The notes: generated from the sequence alone by a model not told the origin. Positions 1-8,180 are shown, numbered from the stretch's first letter. The stretch: 58,429 bases of DNA from an uncultured Lachnospiraceae bacterium (GCA_947588675.1 CANPYY010000014.1:1-58429), one strand, 5' to 3'. A program made the numbers and translations.

Positions 1-867
1 ATCCTATTAAATGCCTTCTCTACATCATCCTGTCCGATCCAATCCGAATATGCATATAAGAATTCTGCTAATTCTTGAAAATCCTCATCATAAATCCTGC
101 CTAAGAACTCTTGCCAAAACAAATCATTTTTAAACTGCTCTGCAATTGCCTCACCTACAAAATCGTAAATTCTGTTATTATTACGAGCAGAATATAATTC
201 ATACTGAACAATATCTCCCCACTTTGGATCAGACCACGCATATGCAATCAGTCCATCATATTTAATATCCGGGAATTGCTTTCGTACTGATTTTAACGCA
301 GATTTTAAAGCATACATTCCCGTACCATCAACATCTATACTATATCCACTATCATCATAAACACATAATCTACAAACATGCACAAATATTCCGTACTTTT
401 TATATTGTGTATAAACCGGAAAATCATCATATTCCACCTGCCGATAATATGCATCTATAAACTCTTCTATTGCATTATACCATTCTGTATAAAAGGTCTC
501 TTTAAAGATTTTTGCTACCTGCTCTGATATTGAAGCATCACAATATATCCTTATTCCACTAATGTCATCTCTCTCAGGCAAATACTCAAATGCATAAATC
601 AAAGATTTTGGCAATAACATTTTTCTCTTTCCCTCCCTTTTTATCACTTTCCTTAAAAAGTCATCAATATCATTAAATTCAACAAATCTATAATTAAAAT
701 TGACATAACAGCTTTCAAGGCTAATTTTAGTTCTAATGTTAAAACTGTCATCATCACCTTCATCAACCACATCATTAACACTTTGAGTGCCTACATGTAT
801 ATTTCTTTTGATTAACTAATTTCCTGTATTCAGTTCCATATAAAATCGAACATTTTTTATTATCCAT
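1..867 (-). CDS. Partial hypothetical gene, 5' end apparently frameshifted
   Basis: I do not recognise this protein. An ATG at 867 with a good ribosome site (AAGGAG) opens a reading frame that stops after 30 codons, at 777-775. A different frame is then open from 815 to the window edge without a stop. It encodes a soluble, acidic, aromatic-rich protein (for example DGLIAYAWSDPKWGD near the middle). A +1 shift near 800-815 would join the two. Alternatively the real gene starts at the internal ATG at 620, which has GGGAGG about 11 nt upstream, but the stretch before it also reads like protein. It lies downstream of hxsA on the same strand with no clear terminator between, so it could be the last gene of that operon. 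The C-terminus is outside the window. Confidence 0.5.
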
Positions 868-969
868 AGTTATTCTCCTTTACCCCCTTCGCTTTTGCAA
901 TAACTTACTACACATTCTCCTTGCTGCTTACAATTTTCAACATTGTTAGTCACATATATTGCATTGTTT

Positions 970-1005
970 ATTCTGTATAAAAAGTCCCTTTAAAGATTTT
1001 TTGAT
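970..1005 (-). pseudogene. Short remnant resembling part of the adjacent hypothetical gene
   Basis: About 34 bases here match, with a few differences, bases 485-519 inside the neighbouring gene. Read on the minus strand this gives KIFKGTFYTE, against KIFKETFYTE in the gene. It is followed at once by a stop codon. It looks like a decayed second copy of the same gene family, or a short duplication. No larger open frame surrounds it. Confidence 0.4.
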
Positions 1006-1013
1006 TTATAAAA

Positions 1014-1511
1014 CTATTTTGATAAAGTACTGATAGCTGTATCTATTGCCATACTGATATTACCTACGTTATTTGCATTTGGCACTAAAATATCAGAAAT
1101 ATCAGCAACATCAATATTTGGTATCTTTGTTGTAACCGTTGTATCAGACTTAAAACCTGATGCGTCAGTTGCATTATAATGACTTGTGTTACTATGTGAA
1201 GAGTGATTACTATGATTGCTATGACTACCATGACTGCTGTATGATGAGTGAGAACTATGGCTACTATGTGATTCATGACTGCTATGACTGCCATGGCCAT
1301 AATGACCCGAGCTATGACTGCTGTGCGAAGAATGTGAACTATGTGAAGAGTGTGAACTATGCCCAGCAAGCACCTCGTCATACATAAGCAAGCTTAAAAC
1401 CATTACCATAGTTCCCAATACTACAACTTTATTTCTTGTAATATTTCCTTCTTCTTCATACAGAAAATCTTGAATAGATTTTTTTATTTTGGGGAAAATT
1501 TTTTCTTCCAT
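1014..1511 (-). CDS. hxsA: His-Xaa-Ser repeat protein HxsA (modified substrate) with pilin-like leader
   Basis: This is the likely substrate of the radical SAM pair upstream. The 165-residue protein has three parts. The first is a charged leader ending FLYEEEG. The second is a hydrophobic segment (VVVLGTMVMVLSLLM). The third is a tract of about 60 residues built from HSS, HSN, HGS and HES units with a few Tyr, followed by a Thr/Ala/Asp-rich tail. The Phe-Leu-x-Glu-Glu-Glu-Gly motif before a hydrophobic helix resembles the leader of Flp (type IVb) pilins, which prepilin peptidase cuts after Gly. Here that would be after Gly22, though the usual Glu at +5 is absent. I chose the ATG at 1511 because AAAGG lies about 12 nt upstream; an in-frame ATG at 1523 is too close to it. 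Known of the family: HxsA repeats occur with HxsB, HxsC and HxsD. The chemical modification and the function are not known to me. Confidence 0.88.
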   Translation of the reverse strand: MEEKIFPKIKKSIQDFLYEEEGNITRNKVVVLGTMVMVLSLLMYDEVLAGHSSHSSHSSHSSHSSHSSGHYGHGSHSSHESHSSHSSHSSYSSHGSHSNHSNHSSHSNTSHYNATDASGFKSDTTVTTKIPNIDVADISDILVPNANNVGNISMAIDTAISTLSK

Positions 1512-1532
1512 AAATAATATCATCCTTTCCTA

Positions 1533-2369
1533 TCATTTTGTTATACTTATACAAACACCCATTTTCCATACAGTATTATATTTTTTATTCTGATTTTTAT
1601 AATAAACACAATTTCCACATGGCTTATTTTTCTTAAACTGTCCTTTTAAATATGGATATCTAGTATTGTTATAATAATATTTACCTGTACCACTCATTTT
1701 ATCTTTTTCCCATTTTCCTATATACCTATCACCCTCAGTCCATGTATATTTACCCTGTCCTGATTTTTTATTTTTATATACCTTCCCTTTATATTTATCA
1801 CCATCATGATACGTAATTGAACATGTACCACTAAATTTTCCCTTTTTTACCCTACCTTTATAAATATCCCCTCTCGATAATTTAGCTTTTATTTCCCCTG
1901 TCTTTTTTTTATTGTTTATTGTTATTATAAAGGTACCTTTTTTATTCGTATATGTATATGTCCCTGATATAAACACATTATTTAAGAAGATCCCCTTTAA
2001 TACAGTATTATCTGCAAATGTATATTTTCCAGTTCCATTTATATTATTATCAGTCCACTCTCCTTCGTAAATATCACCATTATTAAACTCAAATCTTTCT
2101 ATTCCATTTTTAATAATTTCTTCATCCTGACTGTTATTTACTGTTTCACTAACATCATACAAATCTTCTGAATTATTATGAATTTCTTCTTCAAGTGCAG
2201 CAATGTTTATTTCTTCGTTTGTCTCACTATTTGTTACTGCATCAACTTTTCGTTGTCCTGTTTTATCTTTTGAATTTGATTTAATTAATCCATATACAAT
2301 TATTAAGCATATAACAGCCAACACCAGACCAACAATTAATACTATTTTTTTATTTTTTTTCATATCCAT
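1533..2369 (-). CDS. Membrane-anchored MORN-repeat protein
   Basis: The 278-residue protein has an N-terminal membrane anchor (residues about 8-29, followed by Lys/Asn) and an acidic linker. About six MORN-type repeats follow: GDIYEGEW, GDIYKGRV, GDKYKGKV and GDRYIGKW, each followed by GxGKY or a variant. MORN repeats form elongated beta structures that bind proteins or lipids. The start overlaps the stop of hxsB by about 10 bases, and hxsA follows 21 bases later, so it is firmly part of the hxs operon. The anchor predicts that the repeats lie outside the membrane. A scaffold for the exported HxsA is my inference only. I do not know of a set role for MORN proteins in His-Xaa-Ser systems. Confidence 0.85.
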   Translation of the reverse strand: MDMKKNKKIVLIVGLVLAVICLIIVYGLIKSNSKDKTGQRKVDAVTNSETNEEINIAALEEEIHNNSEDLYDVSETVNNSQDEEIIKNGIERFEFNNGDIYEGEWTDNNINGTGKYTFADNTVLKGIFLNNVFISGTYTYTNKKGTFIITINNKKKTGEIKAKLSRGDIYKGRVKKGKFSGTCSITYHDGDKYKGKVYKNKKSGQGKYTWTEGDRYIGKWEKDKMSGTGKYYYNNTRYPYLKGQFKKNKPCGNCVYYKNQNKKYNTVWKMGVCISITK

Positions 2370-3751
2370 GATTTAAATACCTCAACTATTTCTTTATTTT
2401 CGTACATTAGCTCAAAAATTGAATCTAACATACCTTTGTATATTTTACATTTATAACCATTAGCTTCATGCTGATAAACATTATCAGCCATAGCTAAATT
2501 AATTACCGGACAAGCTCCACAGTATACATGATATACACAATCACAACACATTGGAAGCGACTCCAAAACAGAAGACTGACATATTATTTGACATACATCT
2601 GAATCCATAAGTTCATCATACGTATTACGATATACGTTTCCCAATAAAAATGATTTATTACCCATTTCTGCTATCATACGACCTTCATCACAAGTATATA
2701 CGTTACCATCATAGTAATATGCAAGCTGTCCAACGCCTGCACCACATGGTGATCTTAATTCCATATAGTTGTCTGATAAATGTCCTAATATTTTACGCAA
2801 AAAAATCACAGCATGTCCCTCAACAATTTTTTTACCGGAACAATTATATTCAACAATAGTTTGCAACGCCGATTTATAAAACTCCACAAACTCTTCAGCA
2901 GTATAACCTATATCATTCCAGTGTGCTTTTGCATAACCTAAGGAAGTAAGCGGTCTTATAAACAAAAAATCCAAACCTACCTGCAAATAAGCCCGCACGA
3001 TTTCATTTACTCTTGACAAACTGTACTTTGTTGTAGTTTGTATTGCGCCTATTCCTACTCCAGCTTTCTTAAGTTTCTCTATATTGTGCACTACATCATC
3101 ATATGTATCAGATCCTTCCATTTTTTTACGATTCATATTGTGAACAATCCTATCACCATCCAAAGATGTAGAAACAGATATTTTATGCGAAGAAAAAAAG
3201 TCTATCATTTCCTCTGTTAAAAGCAATGTATTTGTAACTACAGAAAAATTAATATTTCTATCTGTATATTTTTCTTCTGCATACTCTACTGATTGTTTAA
3301 TGACAGAAAAATTTATTAATGGCTCACCGCCTTGAAACTCTATACAAATATCTTTAGCAGGTGACTGCATAATAACGTCTATCGCTTTTTTAGCTGTTAC
3401 CAATTCCATTCTTCCACGTTTTTTTTGTGCAGAATCCTGAGCTTGACAATACACACATGCCATATTGCATGAATTAGTTAAAACAATAATGTGCAGACTT
3501 GTAGCGGAGAACAAATAACTCTTATTACCTCTATAATCTTTAATAGCTCTTTGAGCAAAAACTTCATCCTCGTCTTCGTACAAAAAATATCTATCTTTTA
3601 ATATATTTACTGCTTTTGGTGCTAACTGCATAAAGTTCCCATAAATTAATGCTTGTAGTTGTATTTCATTAACAAATGCAAAATAACCTTCCTCATTCGT
3701 TATCAAATATTTGTCCTTGAATTTTTTAAAATTAAAATAATTAGTCTTCAT
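2360..3751 (-). CDS. hxsB: His-Xaa-Ser system radical SAM/SPASM maturase HxsB
   Basis: This is a radical SAM enzyme expected to modify the HxsA repeats. The cluster motif CNMACVYC (Cys95, Cys99, Cys102) binds the SAM [4Fe-4S] cluster. The GGEP motif (FQGGEPLINF) that contacts SAM is intact. The C-terminal part has a SPASM-type cysteine set, including CGAG, YTCDEG and CCDCVYHVYCGACP, which would hold auxiliary clusters. The length of 463 residues fits peptide-modifying SPASM enzymes. A ribosome site (GGAG, ATG 7 nt on) sits within 5 bases of the hxsC stop, so the two radical SAM genes are coupled. Calling this the B rather than the C member rests on the full SPASM domain and on gene pairing. 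Confidence 0.85.
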   Translation of the reverse strand: MKTNYFNFKKFKDKYLITNEEGYFAFVNEIQLQALIYGNFMQLAPKAVNILKDRYFLYEDEDEVFAQRAIKDYRGNKSYLFSATSLHIIVLTNSCNMACVYCQAQDSAQKKRGRMELVTAKKAIDVIMQSPAKDICIEFQGGEPLINFSVIKQSVEYAEEKYTDRNINFSVVTNTLLLTEEMIDFFSSHKISVSTSLDGDRIVHNMNRKKMEGSDTYDDVVHNIEKLKKAGVGIGAIQTTTKYSLSRVNEIVRAYLQVGLDFLFIRPLTSLGYAKAHWNDIGYTAEEFVEFYKSALQTIVEYNCSGKKIVEGHAVIFLRKILGHLSDNYMELRSPCGAGVGQLAYYYDGNVYTCDEGRMIAEMGNKSFLLGNVYRNTYDELMDSDVCQIICQSSVLESLPMCCDCVYHVYCGACPVINLAMADNVYQHEANGYKCKIYKGMLDSIFELMYENKEIVEVFKSWI

Positions 3752-3755
3752 TTTG

Positions 3756-4853
3756 TCACTCCACCGGTTTTACTTTTGGCCTCATTATATATTTAGTAGA
3801 AAAGAACATACCACCACACAAAGCTTTAACTTTACAATCTTTACATTCGTCCATATAACAGATTTTATAATCTGTTATACTATTTGCCGCCATCTGCCAA
3901 TACCCTCTTTCAACAAAACACAAAGGAAAATTATATAACTGTACATCAACTCCCTCATTAACCAATATATCTATTGCCGTCTTTGCCTTTTTAAAAGCCT
4001 CATCATAATCAATCCATACTTCTTTTCTGTTTACAGCTGCATTTCCCATCATTTCCATTGCAATAAAATTAACGCAGAATACATCTCTAAAATGTTTCAA
4101 AATGTATAATACCGTTTCCGTCAATCTGTCACAATTTTTTTTAGAAATCACAATACGTATTTCTACTTTTTGTTTCTTATTCAACAAATTTCTTATACCC
4201 CTAACAGTCTGTTCAAAACTCCCTTCTGACTGTGTAATCATATCATGTATACTTCTATCTGATGAATGTAATGGGATTGCAAACCGCGTACCAATCGGTG
4301 TACAAGCAATTACACTGTTCAAAAAAAATATATCAGCAAATGATCTTCCATTACTAAGCATCTGAAAATCAGAATTTTGAAATTTATTTTTTAATAGCTC
4401 CATTATTTCAAAAAAAATGTCTAATGCTAATGTTGGTTCTCCTCCTGTTATATTTATATAACTTACATCAGAAGGTAATATTTTTATATACTCTTTTAAC
4501 CATTCAACGTATCGTTCATCACTTTTCTTTCTGTCATATTCAGATACCGGACACATAATACAATTAGAATTGCATTTATTAGTCATAAAAATATCAATTT
4601 CTTGCTTACTTTCATGATGCAGGCATTCTACTTCTCCTCGCTCAGATATTGAAATTATCATACCATCTTCGAACATACCATCGATTAATTCAGCTGAGCA
4701 TAATATCTTGCCTATATCACTGTCCTTACACTTATATTGCAATTTATTACCATCTAATATTATAGTTGGCCTTTCATCACATTTGCTTCTATCACTTCTA
4801 AAAATCAGTACTTTCTCTCCAAAATGCCAATTGGGAATTATTACATTATTCAC
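3756..4853 (-). CDS. hxsC: His-Xaa-Ser system radical SAM maturase HxsC
   Basis: This is the second radical SAM enzyme of the pair, 365 residues. CNSNCIMC (Cys94, Cys98, Cys101) is the cluster motif and NITGGEPTLA the SAM-binding GGEP motif. A shorter C-terminal cysteine set (CYMDECKDCKVKALCGG) suggests an auxiliary cluster. About 85 residues precede the core and may bind peptide. The start is a GTG that nearly abuts the stop of the prepilin-peptidase-like gene (4855-4857). In known His-Xaa-Ser loci, paired radical SAM proteins HxsB and HxsC act beside HxsD. The reaction they perform has not, to my knowledge, been settled. Confidence 0.83.
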   Translation of the reverse strand: MNNVIIPNWHFGEKVLIFRSDRSKCDERPTIILDGNKLQYKCKDSDIGKILCSAELIDGMFEDGMIISISERGEVECLHHESKQEIDIFMTNKCNSNCIMCPVSEYDRKKSDERYVEWLKEYIKILPSDVSYINITGGEPTLALDIFFEIMELLKNKFQNSDFQMLSNGRSFADIFFLNSVIACTPIGTRFAIPLHSSDRSIHDMITQSEGSFEQTVRGIRNLLNKKQKVEIRIVISKKNCDRLTETVLYILKHFRDVFCVNFIAMEMMGNAAVNRKEVWIDYDEAFKKAKTAIDILVNEGVDVQLYNFPLCFVERGYWQMAANSITDYKICYMDECKDCKVKALCGGMFFSTKYIMRPKVKPVE

Positions 4854-4854
4854 A

Positions 4855-5877
4855 TTATCTCAACACCCTTATCAAAAAATAAATTATTGCACCCATTATT
4901 ATAAAAATAGCAAATGGTATCTTTCTTACAATAGTAATATATTCTTTTCCCTTTTTACTTTTTCCCCATCGTTTTATCGCTTCTGCTTCCTCTGAATTTA
5001 TTCTCACACTCATATCTTCGTTGGTATCACAAGGTAACCCTTTAATTTTGGAAACAGAAAACTCCATTATAGTCTGATATGACATTACCATTCCTTCACA
5101 TACCTTCTCTGTTTTAATTTCTTCATAATTATATCCACTGACAAAATAGCGAAAAACAATGGCTAAAATTAAAATTATATAAGGCTTTACAGAAAAGCTG
5201 TTCATTCCAACCTTTTTTAATAAAATAGTGTCTATAATAAACATAAATAATAAAATATACCACTTTGTAAAGAATGAATATTTATGTATTATCAGTACAG
5301 CAAAAATATTTATGAAAGCAAATAATATTCTATTTGAAACATATATATTACCAAGTAAATACTGACATATGCTGCTTAACCCTCTTAAATATATAAACCC
5401 ACTTAAAATGCTTAAAAAAATTTGTATCAATTGCTTCTTATATACTGCTTTTCTTTTATAAAATTTCTTTTTCGTTCTCCATTGAATACATGTATCAATC
5501 AATACATAAATATATGCTATAAAGAAAATCAACAATACCAGCATCATACCTGGAAAATATAAAATTTCTTTATTATCATAAAATCTTGAAGGAAACAACC
5601 AAATTACACATATTAATAATTTAGAATCCCCTGCCGCCCAAAAATGTAATGCGTACATCAATAGTGAAAACACAGTCATTACTAATAAATTACTAATATA
5701 TAATTTTAAAAAAGTATGAGCAAACATAATATAATATATAACGTTTACAAGACTTCCAATGATTCCTGATACTATCAAAACCTTGTTTGGTATAACATTA
5801 TTTTTTATATCTATAATTGCAACATAAAATCCTAATATTACGATTATAGTAATTAAAATTGCCTCACAAATATACAT
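4855..5877 (-). CDS. Prepilin peptidase-like (A24 family) membrane protease with extra C-terminal part
   Basis: This is a polytopic membrane protein of 340 residues. It carries the two aspartate motifs of A24 leader peptidases: IDIKNNVIPN in the first helix region and AAGDSKLL, which matches the GxGDxK-type motif. Such enzymes cut pilin leaders after Gly at the inner face of the membrane. The A24 core takes up roughly the first 120 residues. About 200 more follow, with several more hydrophobic helices, a cytoplasmic acidic loop (residues about 260-315) and a last membrane helix. That extension is unusual for the family. No pilus genes lie nearby. Its operon place between hxsC and the hxsD genes, and the pilin-like leader of HxsA, point to HxsA as its substrate (inference). 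Confidence 0.75.
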   Translation of the reverse strand: MYICEAILITIIVILGFYVAIIDIKNNVIPNKVLIVSGIIGSLVNVIYYIMFAHTFLKLYISNLLVMTVFSLLMYALHFWAAGDSKLLICVIWLFPSRFYDNKEILYFPGMMLVLLIFFIAYIYVLIDTCIQWRTKKKFYKRKAVYKKQLIQIFLSILSGFIYLRGLSSICQYLLGNIYVSNRILFAFINIFAVLIIHKYSFFTKWYILLFMFIIDTILLKKVGMNSFSVKPYIILILAIVFRYFVSGYNYEEIKTEKVCEGMVMSYQTIMEFSVSKIKGLPCDTNEDMSVRINSEEAEAIKRWGKSKKGKEYITIVRKIPFAIFIIMGAIIYFLIRVLR

Positions 5878-5879
5878 AA

Positions 5880-6092
5880 TTAAATTTTTCCTTTATTTGT
5901 AAGAGATATCAAATAATTTTCAAACTCCTTAATAGTTAAACTAGTACTGTATATGCATTTACAAAATTCACAAACAAAATAAAATTTTTCTTCATTAACA
6001 CCAACTTCTGCTACATTTTGAAAGTTACTTATTGCCATATATATTCTTTGCTTATCATAAATTTCCTTATTTAAATAAAGTATTTTATTCAT
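5880..6092 (-). CDS. Small HxsD-like protein
   Basis: The protein has 70 residues and no signal peptide or membrane segment. ILYLNKEIYDKQRIYMAIS echoes the start of HxsD (KELYSIENIMKAAY), followed by a predicted beta hairpin with CEFCKC. It then ends in a short helix (TIKEFENYLISL). It may be a truncated or diverged HxsD paralogue, or a small leader-binding protein of the RiPP-recognition type. Both are inferences. The ATG at 6092 overlaps the hxsD stop (6085-6087), which favours translational coupling over the upstream TTG at 6101. Confidence 0.6.
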   Translation of the reverse strand: MNKILYLNKEIYDKQRIYMAISNFQNVAEVGVNEEKFYFVCEFCKCIYSTSLTIKEFENYLISLTNKGKI

Positions 6093-6435
6093 TTTCTTCA
6101 AACCAATCTTTTAAAATATCATTTGCATTAAAATCTGTTTCTTTAATATTGTCATTTATATTTTTTGTAATAAGAGTTGAAGCAAGTGCTCTAGATACAA
6201 TCATTTCACGAATATATTTAGTTTTTTCTGCAACAATTTGTCGTGCTTTCTGTGCAATTAATTCATTTTCAAATTTAACATACAACTCTTTGCTCTCTTC
6301 CATGCTTTTTGTACATAAGGATATAAGATAGTTATGTTCATCAGCATCTAAATGAATATACATGCTGTCTGTAAAGGCATAGGCTGCTTTCATAATATTC
6401 TCTATGCTATACAATTCTTTGAGATATTTATGCAT
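6085..6435 (-). CDS. hxsD: His-Xaa-Ser system protein HxsD
   Basis: This is the first gene of the operon, 116 residues and soluble. KELYSIENIMKAAYAFTD is followed by YIHLDADEHNYLISL and a helix-rich C-terminus (FENELIAQKARQIVAEKT), the pattern I associate with HxsD. HxsD is a small partner of the radical SAM pair; a role in binding the HxsA leader is plausible but not shown. I chose the ATG at 6435 because AAAGGATG lies about 6 nt before it; an in-frame ATG at 6453 lacks such a site. The transcript leader would be about 110 nt. Confidence 0.78.
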   Translation of the reverse strand: MHKYLKELYSIENIMKAAYAFTDSMYIHLDADEHNYLISLCTKSMEESKELYVKFENELIAQKARQIVAEKTKYIREMIVSRALASTLITKNINDNIKETDFNANDILKDWFEENE

Positions 6436-6554
6436 AAAATCATCCTTTATCATATATTATATATACTTTAATAATTTGTCCTCACATCTTACTAAAAAGC
6501 ATTAATTACACATTGTTTACAATTAACAAAACTATAAAAGTATTTTATGTAAAT

Positions 6555-6583
6555 ATTATATCATATTGTGACTATATTCACAA
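6555..6583 (-). promoter_or_regulatory. Predicted promoter of the hxs operon
   Basis: On the minus strand, TTGTGA (6583-6578) and TATAAT (6560-6555) are separated by exactly 17 bases. They stand about 115 bases upstream of the hxsD start, with no gene between. A perfect -10 with a good -35 makes this the likely start of the whole hxs operon. Confidence 0.7.
6566..6583. promoter_or_regulatory. CRP/FNR-type palindromic operator overlapping the hxs -35
   Basis: TTGTGA-N6-TCACAA is a perfect inverted repeat and matches the TGTGA-N6-TCACA consensus bound by CRP/FNR-family regulators. One arm is the -35 hexamer itself. A protein bound here would cover the promoter from about -36 into the spacer, which favours repression. 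The regulator is not in the window. Confidence 0.55.
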
Positions 6584-6647
6584 GTGTATATTTCCACAAT
6601 ATGCGTTTTTCCACAATATTATATAATTTTAACAAACAGACATCGAG

Positions 6648-6851
6648 GTGATCACAATTATCAGTTATGAACCGCTTTGGGAAACAATGAAAGCTGCAAA
6701 CATTACACAATACCGCCTTTTACAAAGCGGTATTGATAATAAAACCCTTGATTCCTTGAAGAAAAATAAAAATATCACTTTACTTACATTAGAGAAGCTC
6801 TGCAGAATACTTAACTGCACGCCTAATGACATTATAAAATTTATAGAATAA
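6648..6851 (+). CDS. Small Cro/CI-type HTH regulator
   Basis: The protein has 63-67 residues and is almost entirely a single helix-turn-helix domain (LWETMKAANITQYRLLQSG, then LTLEKLCRILNCTPNDIIKF), of the small YozG-like XRE type. It probably binds DNA as a dimer. The start is uncertain. GTG at 6648 has no ribosome site at a proper distance and overlaps GAGGTG. That GAGGTG would fit a start at ATT 6657 or ATC 6660, which gives the usual family N-terminus I-S-Y-E-P. It is divergent from the hxs operon and could regulate it, but nothing in the sequence proves that. Confidence 0.75.
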   Translation: MITIISYEPLWETMKAANITQYRLLQSGIDNKTLDSLKKNKNITLLTLEKLCRILNCTPNDIIKFIE

Positions 6852-6891
6852 TCCAATTACATTTTTTAAATCTATACTTTCTTTTTCCATA

Positions 6892-6947
6892 ACCGGCTAC
6901 AGGTTCAATATTTATCAAAAAGCCTGTGGATATGAATAGCCGTTTTT
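6892..6947 (+). terminator. Branched hairpin with T-tract after the HTH gene
   Basis: CGGCTA (6894-6899) pairs with TAGCCG (6937-6942). An inner CAGG/CCTG pair lies between them and TTTTT follows at 6943-6947. It ends the plus-strand HTH gene and touches the stop of the convergent RhuM gene. Confidence 0.5.
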
Positions 6948-7968
6948 ACATTTCGGTCTGTGTTTTTTCAATTATCCTGTCAAAGTCCGATTCTATTGGC
7001 TGGAGTTTATTATAAATGTCATATTCTCCATATGCCTTTTCTAATGCCTGCTGGTGCGAAACCCTCCCATTATCTTTTAAAATATCGTATTTTCTGAATT
7101 CAAGAAATGCATTTATACTGTCAGAAAATTCCTGCATGGTAAAAGCATTTTCACGTTCAATCAAATCCTCAATATAGTCAAAATAACCGGATACAGCCCG
7201 CTCAAGCTGTCGGATTTGTTTTGCATCCAGATAATTCTTTGCAATAGGAGTATCAGATTTTAGAATACGACCATCTGGTGCATATTTCCAAGTGGTTAAT
7301 CCCATATGTTCTTTGGTATGGTCGGCAGATTCATACACAATTTCTGACGCAGTTTTACCAGTAATGGCATAGTGGAACTTATTCTGTACAGTGGCATAAA
7401 AATGATGGGTAACTTCAGAATCTTTGTTATAATCAATGCTGCACTCTGCAAAAATATCTGTTATCTGCTGCCAGATTCTGCGTTCACTGGCACGTATTGA
7501 ACGGATTCTTTCCAGTAATTCTCTAAAATAATCCTTGCCAAAAGCAGTTTTTGCAAGTTTCAGACGTTCATCATCCATTACAAATCCCTTTATCATGTAC
7601 TCTTTTAGAACTTTTGTTGCCCAAATGCGAAATTGTGTTGCCTTAATAGAATTTACCCGATAACCTACCGAAATAATAGCATCCAAATTATAATAATTAG
7701 TGTCTTTCGTTTGTGTTTTCCCCTCTACAGCACCATGCTGAGTGGTTGTTGCAATTTTTGCAACAACCACTTCTTCCTTTAATTCACCTGTCTCAAAAAT
7801 TTTTGTAAGATGTCTGCTGACGCCGGATTTATCAATGCCAAATAATTCAGCCATTGCTTTCTGTGTAATCCAAATGCTTTCATCTTTAATCAAAGCGCTT
7901 ACCGTTACAGAATCATCTTCTGTACGATAAAATATCATTTCCATTTGTTTTGTAATATCTGTATTCAT
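6946..7968 (-). CDS. RhuM-family protein
   Basis: The protein has 340 residues and matches the virulence RhuM family by its layout. The N-terminal part is winged-helix-like (ITQKAMAELFGIDKSGVSRH, then LTKIFETGEL). The family-typical DAIISVGYRVNS and RIWATKVLKEYMIKGF follow. The C-terminal domain has a RIRSIRASERRIWQQITDIF helix and a FIC/DOC-like TGKTASEIV stretch. The first part resembles a DNA-binding module found in phage antirepressor-like proteins. Such genes are common in islands and near restriction systems; the molecular role is not known. It has its own promoter region in the 210-base gap shared with the EF-G2 gene. Confidence 0.8.
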   Translation of the reverse strand: MNTDITKQMEMIFYRTEDDSVTVSALIKDESIWITQKAMAELFGIDKSGVSRHLTKIFETGELKEEVVVAKIATTTQHGAVEGKTQTKDTNYYNLDAIISVGYRVNSIKATQFRIWATKVLKEYMIKGFVMDDERLKLAKTAFGKDYFRELLERIRSIRASERRIWQQITDIFAECSIDYNKDSEVTHHFYATVQNKFHYAITGKTASEIVYESADHTKEHMGLTTWKYAPDGRILKSDTPIAKNYLDAKQIRQLERAVSGYFDYIEDLIERENAFTMQEFSDSINAFLEFRKYDILKDNGRVSHQQALEKAYGEYDIYNKLQPIESDFDRIIEKTQTEM

Positions 7969-8180
7969 ACAAAATAATCCTTTCCGCCATCTATGTTAAA
8001 CAAATTTTCTTTCAGAGCCTTTGCACAAATCCTTTATCGTCTCTCCGTCTGTAACCATTTCAATAAATTTCTATAAAAATTATATATGATTACAGGTTAG
8101 AAATCAATTGCATATATCCTTTTGTTGCTGTACAATAAAGTTATATAAATAACGGCAGATTAATGCAGAAGGAGGTCATT

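Noticed and set aside
1160-1387. Plus-strand frame over the HxsA repeat (MRQLHYNDLCYYV...)
   Set aside because: It is a mirror of the His/Ser repeat with no start site, and the minus-strand gene has a clear operon context.
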